6,558 nucleotides of DNA, taken from positions 1 through 6,558 of the forward strand of contig JAVKEN010000004.1 in assembly GCA_040221415.1 (NCBI GenBank). The letters run 5' to 3'. Every line of letters begins with the position of its first letter. Positions within the stretch are counted from its first letter, which is position 1. The translations under genes were made by a program, and so were the position numbers. The notes beneath the pieces were generated by a model that saw only the letters and a program-made list of their open reading frames with translations, searched no databases and was not told where the DNA came from. Source of the DNA: JAVKEN01 sp040221415. GTDB taxonomy: Bacteria > Pseudomonadota > Alphaproteobacteria > Rickettsiales > JABSSG01. Below, piece by piece: positions 1 to 6,363 of the stretch.

Positions 1-101
1 CCTTCTTTGAACAAATTTGGAGAGACCACATGTCATCTGTAAATCAACAATATGAATTATCTGCTAATGAAAAATTACATATGATGCAAGACATTTTGTA
101 G
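1..101 (+). CDS. 3' end of an unrecognised protein-coding gene (partial)
   Basis: An open frame enters from the left edge (first whole codon at position 3) and ends at a TAG at 99-101, giving the last 32 residues, FFEQIWRDHM...MMQDIL. The other two plus-strand frames close within the first 45 bases. The peptide looks like a charged amphipathic helical C-terminus with no membrane segment. I do not recognise the family and too little is present to assign a function. The next gene starts 55 bases downstream on the same strand, so the two could be co-transcribed. It could also be a chance open frame, since it is short. Confidence 0.45.
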   Translation, partial: FFEQIWRDHMSSVNQQYELSANEKLHMMQDIL

Positions 102-156
102 TTTAGAAAAGAAGAAAAACTAAAAGTATTTGTATACAGAGCCATACTTGAAAAAT

Positions 157-540
157 ATGAAATTATTTAATCACGTACAAATAAAAGTAAAAAATCTACA
201 AGTTAGTAAAAAATTTTATGACGCTGTAATGCAAGCTTTGGGATATGGGATAGTTTTAGAGCACAGCCAAATTGTAATTGGTTATGGAACAAGTGTTCAT
301 GACATGTTTGAAATTCGACAAAGTGGTGCTGACTTCCCTCTATCTAAATCCATACATATCTCCTTTAATGCCTCAAGCATTGAAATTGTAAATAAATTTT
401 ATAACACAGCTATAATACTTGGTGCAAAATGTAATGGTAGTCCTGGATTTAGGCCACAATATGAAAAGGGGTATTACGCCGCTTTTGTTATAGACCCTGA
501 CGGGAATAATGTTGAAGCAATATACAAAGAGTCAGGTTAA
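157..540 (+). CDS. VOC (glyoxalase/bleomycin-resistance/dioxygenase fold) family protein
   Basis: The 127-residue product is a single-module VOC protein with two beta-alpha-beta-beta-beta halves. The N-terminus (NHVQIKVKNL then KKFYDAVM) is the usual first half. The C-terminal stretch around 94-122, with PGFRP, GYYAAF and DPDGNNVEA, is typical of glyoxalase-like VOC proteins. His6, Glu52, His67 and Glu120 match the order and spacing of the four metal ligands of glyoxalase I (H, E, H, E), so a metal-dependent lyase, isomerase or dioxygenase activity is plausible. The substrate is unknown, because many family members are not lactoylglutathione lyases. No signal peptide, so probably cytosolic. 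I chose ATG 157 because family members begin a few residues before the HVxIxV strand; a TTG at 130 would add nine residues. The ribosome-binding site is weak. The stop overlaps the end of the decayed WGR gene on the other strand by four bases. Confidence 0.88.
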   Translation: MKLFNHVQIKVKNLQVSKKFYDAVMQALGYGIVLEHSQIVIGYGTSVHDMFEIRQSGADFPLSKSIHISFNASSIEIVNKFYNTAIILGAKCNGSPGFRPQYEKGYYAAFVIDPDGNNVEAIYKESG

Positions 541-549
541 TTCATAACA

Positions 550-589
550 GAAGAAACCAGCTCATATTGATGAGTCTATCTTCTTTTCT
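550..589. terminator. possible bidirectional terminator hairpin, left copy
   Basis: AGCTCAT at 559-565 faces ATGAG at 570-574 across a short ATTG loop, giving a five-base-pair core. GAAGA at 550-554 can pair with TCTTC at 579-583, and a T-rich run follows to 589. It lies ten bases after the stop of the VOC gene. The corresponding place in the right WGR copy holds a better hairpin. The stem is AT-rich and the T-run is interrupted by C, so strength is doubtful. Confidence 0.35.
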
Positions 590-643
590 CAGTAGAATAA
601 GAAGTTCTCTAAAGCATCATCTAGTTCATCAAAATAAGTTGAT
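551..643. repeat. direct repeat, left copy (partner 6378-6469)
   Basis: About 81 percent of bases match the right copy by hand alignment with one gap. The two copies have the same orientation and enclose about 5.7 kb with the MACPF-like, FG-GAP and Sel1 genes. The repeat coincides with the end of the WGR-like gene, so it is a gene-end duplication rather than a transposon terminus. Confidence 0.7.
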
Positions 644-707
644 AGCCATAAAACAAATATACTACAGTGCAGGGTTTTCATCTCTAAAATAGAATGCACC
701 AGTGTTC

Positions 708-2225
708 TTAGGCCTCCTGAATCTCACCGCTGACGAAGTTATCATAAGGAACGAAGTAAAAAGGGCTAGTTTCTCTATAATAAGTTTGTTCTGAAGGTAG
801 CGGATCTTTTAAAGTGCCGGTGTAAGAATTACCACCATCAATAGAGATTCCATAATAAGTAAAATGAGCTATTCCCTCAGGCACATGAGCATCTGCTGTA
901 AAGTTCAAGCTTTCATTGTCCACATTAAATGTATGTAATGTAACTAGCAATCTGCTGTCATGCATTGGTGAAGGGTATCCATTCCATTTTATATCACCAG
1001 ACTTATAAATGTAGGCGCCAATATCCTGAATTTTAAAACTATATTGGATTCCTTCTAATCCATTTAAAAATGATAAATCAGACGATGTAATAGATTTTAA
1101 ATTTGATATGATGTTGCTTGTTATTGCATTACAATCCTCAGGAGAGGAAAAACATTCTTTAGCTCCTCCTGCAGGGTTGCTTGTACTCATGATTAAATCA
1201 ATATTGTTTTGTGCATGTTTATAGAGAGTAGAAGATGTATGATAAATTTTACTCGATGTATCCCAAGGTACGAGATAACCGTTAAGTAATTCTTCAAATT
1301 TTTGTTGATAATACTTATTCTCCGATAAAGATTCAGCTAACGTATTGATATCAGCAGTTACTTGAGGTGTTATTAAGGGTTGTGGCGGAATCAGTCCAGC
1401 ATATTTTATTGTTTTAGGGTCAGTAAATCCTACTCCTAACGGAACAAGACCAGAATCATCTTTGAATGAAAATTGAGTAGGAAAATTGTCTTTTGCATAA
1501 TCTAGCATCTTATCAGCAGTTTTTACACAATCATCAATTTTACTGAGAGCACATGTTAAAGCATAATAATCACCCGAACTGTCCTTATCTAAAATGTCAG
1601 ATAATTTAGAAGTTTCTCCACCCTTTTGGAAAGCTTGTATCGCTACTGACCCGGATATTCCATATTTAGTTACCACCTGTTGAACATCTCCAGAAGCTTC
1701 AAATATATTGCCATAAGAAACTTTTGCATTAGCATTGAATATGTCTTTCTCAAATTTGCTAGAAAACTCAAGATTAATTCCCATAAGTAATAAAGCTCCT
1801 TGTTCATAAGAAGCAAGAAAATGATCACCACAAACAAGTCCAAAATATGGATTATTCCCATTTTGATAAAAACCTTTACCATGCGATGTTAGAGCGCCTT
1901 CACCATATCCTGATAGCTGGACAGATGCAGTACTGGAATAATACGCGTAGTAGTTTAGGGATAGTGAAAAGTCTTTTTCCTCTACAGACCTCATATAGCT
2001 TGCTTCAGCACTGGCAGAAAACATTCCTATCCCTCCTTTCACAGTAACACTCTCTTTAACATCATTTTGTAAATCTGTAAAAGACTGTGCTACGCCTAAT
2101 CGGAGAGAAGACGTTTCACCAGAAACCGATACTACATTAGCTTTATAACATACTTCTGGAGCCATTTGCTGAGAATCTGCAGAAAACCCTCTGCCTGCCT
2201 CAATATTTGATGATAATCGATACAT
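708..2225 (-). CDS. MACPF-like putative pore-forming protein, 505 aa
   Basis: The protein has no N-terminal signal peptide (it begins MYRLSSNIEAGRGFSADSQQ). Residues 55-110 are rich in alternating Ser, Ala and Gly, as in amphipathic beta-hairpins. Residues 127-175 contain YFGLVCGDHFLASYEQGALL followed by a beta-strand/helix pattern, which resembles the MACPF signature (aromatic-G-T/S-H-aromatic, then a GG about six residues on). Here the motif is CGDHF and the pair is GA, so the match is imperfect. Residues 225-245 and 290-350 look helical; 395-500 looks like a separate beta-rich C-terminal domain that could bind a receptor or lipid. I infer a membrane-perforating or membrane-binding protein. 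I chose ATG 2225 because AGAGGTG lies about six bases upstream; extending to 2312 would cover the predicted promoter. It is divergent from the FG-GAP gene. Alternatives are an unrelated beta-rich effector. The gene is certain; the family is moderate. Confidence 0.6.
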   Translation of the reverse strand: MYRLSSNIEAGRGFSADSQQMAPEVCYKANVVSVSGETSSLRLGVAQSFTDLQNDVKESVTVKGGIGMFSASAEASYMRSVEEKDFSLSLNYYAYYSSTASVQLSGYGEGALTSHGKGFYQNGNNPYFGLVCGDHFLASYEQGALLLMGINLEFSSKFEKDIFNANAKVSYGNIFEASGDVQQVVTKYGISGSVAIQAFQKGGETSKLSDILDKDSSGDYYALTCALSKIDDCVKTADKMLDYAKDNFPTQFSFKDDSGLVPLGVGFTDPKTIKYAGLIPPQPLITPQVTADINTLAESLSENKYYQQKFEELLNGYLVPWDTSSKIYHTSSTLYKHAQNNIDLIMSTSNPAGGAKECFSSPEDCNAITSNIISNLKSITSSDLSFLNGLEGIQYSFKIQDIGAYIYKSGDIKWNGYPSPMHDSRLLVTLHTFNVDNESLNFTADAHVPEGIAHFTYYGISIDGGNSYTGTLKDPLPSEQTYYRETSPFYFVPYDNFVSGEIQEA

Positions 2226-2230
2226 AAGAA

Positions 2231-2238
2231 CACCTCTT
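2231..2238 (-). promoter_or_regulatory. Shine-Dalgarno site that fixes the start of the MACPF-like gene
   Basis: On the minus strand AGAGGTG precedes ATG 2225 with a short TTCTT spacer. The same context, AGAGGT-N-GTCTT-ATG in outline, precedes the Sel1-repeat gene at 4223. It favours this ATG over the in-frame upstream starts at 2312 and 2273, which have no comparable site. Confidence 0.65.
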
Positions 2239-2256
2239 TTAAAAAAGAACCTCAGG

Positions 2257-2273
2257 ATGAGTTTAATACTCAT
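2257..2273. repeat. palindrome over the predicted -10 (possible operator)
   Basis: ATGAGT-TTAAT-ACTCAT is a perfect six-base inverted repeat with a five-base centre. It covers the predicted -10 box of the minus-strand promoter, the usual place for a repressor site. A related inverted repeat (ATGAG...ACTCAT with TAAT in the centre) is found at 4088-4108. No regulator gene is visible in the window. Confidence 0.35.
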
Positions 2274-2287
2274 ATTTGTACTGTCAA
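2260..2287 (-). promoter_or_regulatory. sigma70-type promoter for the MACPF-like gene
   Basis: On the minus strand a perfect TTGACA (2287-2282) is followed by a 16-base spacer and TAAACT (2265-2260), four of six consensus bases. TATTAA three bases earlier is a second possible -10. The predicted start of transcription would lie near 2253, giving a leader of roughly 28 bases that contains the ribosome-binding site. Confidence 0.5.
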
Positions 2288-2297
2288 TTAAAAAATC

Positions 2298-2327
2298 TTG
2301 ACTGAGGTACAAAATGTAAGCTAAAAA
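2298..2327 (+). promoter_or_regulatory. possible promoter of the FG-GAP gene
   Basis: TTGACT (2298-2303, five of six consensus bases) is followed by 18 bases and TAAAAA (2322-2327, four of six). Transcription would start near 2334, about 30 bases ahead of ATG 2365. It is back-to-back with the minus-strand promoter: the two -35 elements are about ten bases apart, so the two genes may be controlled together. The weak -10 keeps confidence low. Confidence 0.35.
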
Positions 2328-2364
2328 GTCTACATAAACTAAACTGTTTGAAAGAAATTTTGCT

Positions 2365-4026
2365 ATGCATTACTCTCATGTACCTGACATATTTCATTTA
2401 AGAGATTTAGATGGCAAAAATGGTTTTACAATAAATGCCGAATTAAATGAAAATATTGCTGATGCTGTCACTGGTGCTGGCGATATCAATGGAGATGGTA
2501 TTAATGACATATTGGTTGGAGATGGTAATAAAAATGCATATCTTATTTTTGGTAATAGTCATACTTTTTCATCACAAATTTATCTGAAAAATTTAAATGG
2601 CATTAATGGTTTTACAATAAATGGGAGCCAATACAATGACAATTTAGGTCAATCAGTTTCAGCAGCAGGTGACATTAATGGAGATGGTGTTGATGATATA
2701 GCTATCGGCGCTCCTGCATATAGTGATGTATCTTACAAAATAGGTCAAAGTTATATCATCTTTGGACAAAAAGAGACTTTTACTAATCCATTTTCGTTAA
2801 AATTAATAAATGGAACCAATGGATTTGTATTCAGAGGTAACGATAGGTATATAGGAGAATCAAGTGGACTAGAAATTAGTAGACTAGGGGACGTGAATAA
2901 TGATGGTTTAGATGATATAATTGTGGGTACTCAAGAATACCATGAACTTTCTTACGTAATATTTGGTAATGCTAAAGGCTTCAATTCTTATATTAGGCCC
3001 GAAAACTTAAATGGGAAAAGTGGTTTTATAATTCGCGGTATGAAGGACGATCTTTCATTTAGTATCTCAGTGAATAATGCTGGAGATATCAATGCAGACG
3101 GAATTGATGACATAGCTGTAAGCTTACCCAATTCTCTAAATGGTGCAGGTAAAAGTTATATAATCTTTGGGGATAAAGAGCAGTTTCCTGAAATATTTGA
3201 CCTAGATGCATTAGATGGGAATAACGGTTTTACGATCAATGGCATTCAAGAAAGTCATAGTGGAAATGCTAAATATATAGGTGACGTTAACTGCGATGGA
3301 ATCTCTGATATTGCTGTTGGAGCTCCGGATGCCTTAAGGGGTGCAGGACAAACTTATATAATTTATGGCAATCAAACTTTCCCATCTCATATAAATTTGA
3401 CTGATGTAGACGGGATGAATGGCTTTGTCATTAATGGCATAAATACGATTACATCCAACAATAGCCGAGGAGATCAAAGTGGAAGCTCAGTAGGGAATAT
3501 TGGTGACTTTAATGGTGATGGAATAGATGATTTTATAATCGGGGCTCCACAAGCTTTAGAAGGTGCTGGACAAAGCTATGTAATATTTGGCAAATCAGAC
3601 ATTTTTAATGTAGAACTTAATTTATCAGATCTGGACAGAAACGATGGTATCATCATAAATGGAATATCAAGTGGGGATATGAGTGGTTGGAAAGTAAGAG
3701 GAGCAGGAGATGTCAATGATGATGGAGTTGACGACATATTAATCAGCGCCTTATGTATGGGATTTAATAAAATATATGTAGTGTACGGACAGAAAGAGTT
3801 GGTGCCTTCTCCCACTCCTCAAGAAAATAATCCTGAGATTGATACAAATCTGATATTGGGATTATCTATTCTTGGTTTAGGCATTATTGCTTCGCTTACA
3901 TACTTTGCTGTCAGATATAATAAGCAGAAATATTCGGGATATAGTGGTACTGTTGAAGAGCGTCAGTCAGTCTTAGAACTTGTAGATATGAGTGGAGAAT
4001 CTGACCATAGTTCTTATGAAACATAA
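2365..4026 (+). CDS. integrin-alpha-like FG-GAP beta-propeller with C-terminal membrane anchor, 553 aa
   Basis: Seven FG-GAP repeats cover residues 7 to about 477, each with a calcium-binding loop of form D-x-N-x-D-G-x-x-D: they begin at Asp40, Asp103, Asp176, Asp241, Asp307, Asp381 and Asp449. Linkers of type LDGxNGFTING and GxSYIIFG separate them. Seven is the number needed for a closed propeller like that of integrin alpha chains. A Pro/Asn/Glu-rich linker (480-492) leads to a hydrophobic segment at about 495-516, then RYNKQK and a 37-residue Ser/Tyr/Glu-rich tail. By the positive-inside rule the propeller would lie outside and the tail inside, yet there is no N-terminal signal peptide. 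An in-frame TAA at 2335 excludes a longer start. ATG 2365 has only a weak AAAGAAA upstream. Such propellers usually bind proteins or carbohydrates at surfaces; the ligand here is unknown. Confidence 0.9.
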   Translation: MHYSHVPDIFHLRDLDGKNGFTINAELNENIADAVTGAGDINGDGINDILVGDGNKNAYLIFGNSHTFSSQIYLKNLNGINGFTINGSQYNDNLGQSVSAAGDINGDGVDDIAIGAPAYSDVSYKIGQSYIIFGQKETFTNPFSLKLINGTNGFVFRGNDRYIGESSGLEISRLGDVNNDGLDDIIVGTQEYHELSYVIFGNAKGFNSYIRPENLNGKSGFIIRGMKDDLSFSISVNNAGDINADGIDDIAVSLPNSLNGAGKSYIIFGDKEQFPEIFDLDALDGNNGFTINGIQESHSGNAKYIGDVNCDGISDIAVGAPDALRGAGQTYIIYGNQTFPSHINLTDVDGMNGFVINGINTITSNNSRGDQSGSSVGNIGDFNGDGIDDFIIGAPQALEGAGQSYVIFGKSDIFNVELNLSDLDRNDGIIINGISSGDMSGWKVRGAGDVNDDGVDDILISALCMGFNKIYVVYGQKELVPSPTPQENNPEIDTNLILGLSILGLGIIASLTYFAVRYNKQKYSGYSGTVEERQSVLELVDMSGESDHSSYET

Positions 4027-4086
4027 ATTAATAGATGTAGTTGAGAACTGACCTATTAAATTAGCACTTCATTTGATATCACAATT

Positions 4087-4109
4087 AATGAGGACTAATC
4101 CCACTCATT
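4087..4109. repeat. inverted repeat in the Sel1 gene leader
   Basis: AATGAG (4087-4092) and CTCATT (4104-4109) flank an 11-base centre, about 30 bases upstream of the candidate -35 at 4139. The half-sites and a central TAAT resemble the palindrome at 2257-2273, but the spacing is four bases longer. It could be a binding site or simply a chance AT-rich repeat. Confidence 0.25.
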
Positions 4110-4138
4110 GTAAAACTAAGATAGCTTATTATTTATAC

Positions 4139-4168
4139 TTGCAACCACGCTTAAGAATTGTATATATT
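4139..4168 (+). promoter_or_regulatory. possible promoter of the Sel1-repeat gene
   Basis: TTGCAA (4139-4144, four of six consensus bases) and TATATT (4163-4168, five of six) are 18 bases apart. Transcription would begin near 4175, leaving a leader of about 48 bases. The long gap after the FG-GAP gene supports an independent promoter. Confidence 0.4.
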
Positions 4169-4210
4169 GAAAATAGATGAGACTTCGATTGGTTGTTAAT
4201 GTAATTTGAT

Positions 4211-4216
4211 AGAGGT
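4211..4216 (+). promoter_or_regulatory. Shine-Dalgarno site of the Sel1-repeat gene
   Basis: AGAGGT lies six bases ahead of ATG 4223. The stretch from it to the start codon differs from that of the MACPF-like gene at only two positions, which hints at a common origin or shared translational setting of the two genes. Confidence 0.6.
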
Positions 4217-4222
4217 CGTCTT

Positions 4223-6355
4223 ATGGTAGATTTTAATATTGCAAGAGAAAACTATAAAGCATCCAAGGCTCATAGTGATTCTAAAAATCCTTCGCTTGAA
4301 GGCCTTAGCCCTAAAGATACTGAAATATTAACTAAATTATCGTTTCTTAAGTTAGATAAAGTCCCACTTGATCTAGCTAAGTCTGTTATTCGCAGTGAAA
4401 AGGAAAATTCACCTTCTCTTAAAAAAGAATTCGTCACTGATGAGGCATATTTTGATCATAGCACGAATAGCTTTGTTTTGTCCGACTCTCTTAGTCAACA
4501 ATTACGTTCAAAAGCAAAATTTGATAAAACAGAACAAAACCTGTTTACTGAAGTTAGAAACGGCATCACCTTTCAAATTAATAATCATTTGGGGTCGGGA
4601 GAGTTAAATGCGATAAGCACTGAAGCGTTTATCAATATTTGTAAAGAAGATAGCCAAATAGATCGAGAATTTTCTTTATATAATTTACTACCGTCATTAA
4701 CACCAGAAGAAGGTCATAATTTCTACTATCTATGTAAAAAATTAACAAGTACTGCTTCTTTATTTACGTTAGGAACAATCTACGAAAATGGCATTAAGAC
4801 TGAGGTAGATTATTCTAAAGCTTATTATTGGTATAATCAATCTGCAGGTGTAGATCCGAAAGATGCAAGACCATATTTAAAATTAGGTGAATTTTATCTT
4901 GATGGAAAAGGTGTCAATAATGATCCTAAAGCAGCATATGAGAATTTTCATAAAGTTACTGAACTATCCTTCAATGTATTTTCAAGATTTTACGAGTTTG
5001 TATCATTCGGGATGTCAAAACTAGGTATTTCAGAACAAAACGATACTTTTTGGTACGCTAAAGCAGCGCAAAGTATTAAGGAGCTTGTTAATAAAAATTT
5101 TATTCATATTTGTAGCAAACAAATAGAAGACGAAAGAAAGCAAATATGTTTTGAGAGCCAAAGACAATTTGAAGAAGATTATATTATTATAGGTAAAAAA
5201 TTCCAGGATTACACGTATATAATGAAAGCTGCTGAAGACGGCCAGGCAAGTGCACAATTTAAGATTGGTCTAAATTATGAAGAGGGATCTAATAAAATAA
5301 CACAGGACTACGAAGAGGCTGTGCGATGGTACAAAGCTTCTTCACAGAAAGGTCATACAGATTCACTTGTCCATCTTGCCAAGTTGCTTGAAGACCAAAA
5401 AATCAAAGATACAGTAGTTGAAGACTCTGTGGCTGATCTGTACACAAGTGCCGCTAAACATGAAATGTTTAGAGCGCTACAAGCTGACAACTATACTCAT
5501 TATAAAGGAAATGGTGTTAGTTTTTTTATGAATAGGATGCCTATGCCTTATAAGAAAGTTGCATCAGAAGATTACAGAGAAAATGGGTTTAGTTGGTGGC
5601 AAGATTTAGCTGAAAACAACAATAAATTTGCACAAGCTAACCTGGCATTTTTATACAAGCAAGGAAGTAAAGTGGAGGGTAGTAAGGCAGAAAATAAACA
5701 TTGGTGTTATGAGTCTCTTGAGGTAGAAAATACTTTTTCTTATGATGATATAGCATTAAGAGGACGCATTTTTGAAATTTCAGTTCCATACCTCAATCCA
5801 GAATATGAATATACTTGCAAAGACTATTTTCATCATTCTCAGACACCTGGCAGTTTTGCAGACTTTTTTAGAATTCAAATAAACACTGATGTAAATAATG
5901 AAGGAATTTATTTTGGCAGGAATGATATCAGAGAAAGATTTGTATTACATAATCATCTAAATGGCCAAAACATTTATATTAAATCTTTTGATGCTTCAAA
6001 TAATGGAGATTATTTAGACTTTAGCAACATAGATAATGTAAATTCACGAGAAGACTTAAGTTTTGAAGGCTCCATCTCTTTCCTAGAAAGAGTCGAAAGC
6101 TCTATTAAGATTATTAATGTAAACACAAAAGAGACTTTAGTTGAATTAGTTGATCTACGAACCATACATAACGTTCCCCAACTCGATATCAACATCAGAT
6201 TTGATCAAAGTGATGAATATAGTTTGAATCCTAAACTATTTAGTGTTACAAATTTTATAGGGATTACGATGGGTATAGGTGTAGCTGTAATTACTGCGAT
6301 GGAATTATACAACACAGTCTTGAATGGCGAAATTCAGCATGACCATATTGAATAG
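4223..6355 (+). CDS. Sel1-repeat protein with C-terminal membrane segment, 710 aa
   Basis: Sel1-like (TPR-related) helical repeats are visible at about 178-212 (LGTIYENG then YSKAYYWYNQSA), 216-249 (LGEFYLDGKGV then DPKAAYENFHK), 342-376 (FKIGLNYEEGS then DYEEAVRWYKAS), 379-413 (degenerate) and 467-500 (ANLAFLYKQGS then ENKHWCYES). They fold as a superhelix that binds proteins; bacterial members act as scaffolds, signalling adaptors or host-directed effectors. Residues 1-160 are charged and mostly helical, without a known domain. Residues about 545-665 look beta-rich and unrecognised. One hydrophobic segment at about 675-696 is followed by a 14-residue acidic/His tail. Lys671 on its N-side and an acidic tail suggest the bulk is cytoplasmic, as in a tail-anchored protein. 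No signal peptide. It has a good ribosome-binding site and ends eight bases before the convergent WGR gene. The partner is unknown; proximity suggests a link to the other block proteins. Confidence 0.85.
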   Translation: MVDFNIARENYKASKAHSDSKNPSLEGLSPKDTEILTKLSFLKLDKVPLDLAKSVIRSEKENSPSLKKEFVTDEAYFDHSTNSFVLSDSLSQQLRSKAKFDKTEQNLFTEVRNGITFQINNHLGSGELNAISTEAFINICKEDSQIDREFSLYNLLPSLTPEEGHNFYYLCKKLTSTASLFTLGTIYENGIKTEVDYSKAYYWYNQSAGVDPKDARPYLKLGEFYLDGKGVNNDPKAAYENFHKVTELSFNVFSRFYEFVSFGMSKLGISEQNDTFWYAKAAQSIKELVNKNFIHICSKQIEDERKQICFESQRQFEEDYIIIGKKFQDYTYIMKAAEDGQASAQFKIGLNYEEGSNKITQDYEEAVRWYKASSQKGHTDSLVHLAKLLEDQKIKDTVVEDSVADLYTSAAKHEMFRALQADNYTHYKGNGVSFFMNRMPMPYKKVASEDYRENGFSWWQDLAENNNKFAQANLAFLYKQGSKVEGSKAENKHWCYESLEVENTFSYDDIALRGRIFEISVPYLNPEYEYTCKDYFHHSQTPGSFADFFRIQINTDVNNEGIYFGRNDIRERFVLHNHLNGQNIYIKSFDASNNGDYLDFSNIDNVNSREDLSFEGSISFLERVESSIKIINVNTKETLVELVDLRTIHNVPQLDINIRFDQSDEYSLNPKLFSVTNFIGITMGIGVAVITAMELYNTVLNGEIQHDHIE

Positions 6356-6363
6356 AAATAGAC

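Larger units (their letters stand above)
537..707 (-). pseudogene. decayed 3' end of a WGR-domain-like gene
   Basis: Read on the minus strand, this stretch is homologous to the intact gene end at 6364-6558. By hand, about 75 of 93 bases match between 551-643 and 6378-6469. Weaker similarity continues up to the shared CCAGTGTT at 699-706 (6502-6509 in the intact copy). Recognisable fragments are STYFDELDDALENF, then YSTEKRR, then THQYELVSSVMN before a TAA at 537-539. The frame is broken by one extra base near 599-600, by a TAG at 576-578 where the intact copy has a Gln codon, and by further stops and extra bases near 645-695. It begins directly after the stop codon of the MACPF-like gene, so the upstream part of the WGR gene is missing. 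It is either a decayed paralogue or a leftover of the event that placed the neighbouring block here. Confidence 0.72.
4027..4222. other. intergenic region between the FG-GAP and Sel1 genes
   Basis: These 196 bases hold no convincing gene on either strand. TTAATAG (4028-4034) and CTATTAA (4053-4059) could form an AT-only stem, but there is no T-run, so a terminator for the FG-GAP gene is not supported. An inverted repeat lies at 4087-4109 and a candidate promoter at 4139-4168; both are listed separately. Confidence 0.6.

Noticed and set aside
130..156. TTG start for the VOC protein
   Set aside because: It adds nine residues before the usual family start and has no better ribosome-binding site than ATG 157.
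537..707. Insertion sequence remnant or transposase end
   Set aside because: The duplicated stretch has no terminal inverted repeats or target duplications, and its frame reads as a WGR-like C-terminus, not a transposase.
1670..2047. Short open frames on both strands within the MACPF-like gene
   Set aside because: Low-complexity or shadow translations without start signals, fully inside a longer well-supported gene.
2226..2312. Longer N-terminus for the MACPF-like protein, starting at 2312 or 2273
   Set aside because: The extension runs through a consensus-like promoter, lacks a ribosome-binding site, and ATG 2225 has a strong one.
2365..3800. Tandem DNA repeat array
   Set aside because: The periodicity is at protein level (FG-GAP blades); the bases are too diverged to be a recent DNA repeat.
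3576..3815. Minus-strand open frame opposite the last FG-GAP repeats
   Set aside because: It is the antisense shadow of the repeated calcium-loop codons.
4028..4059. Stem TTAATAG/CTATTAA as terminator of the FG-GAP gene
   Set aside because: Only A-T pairs apart from one, an 18-base loop and no T-run.
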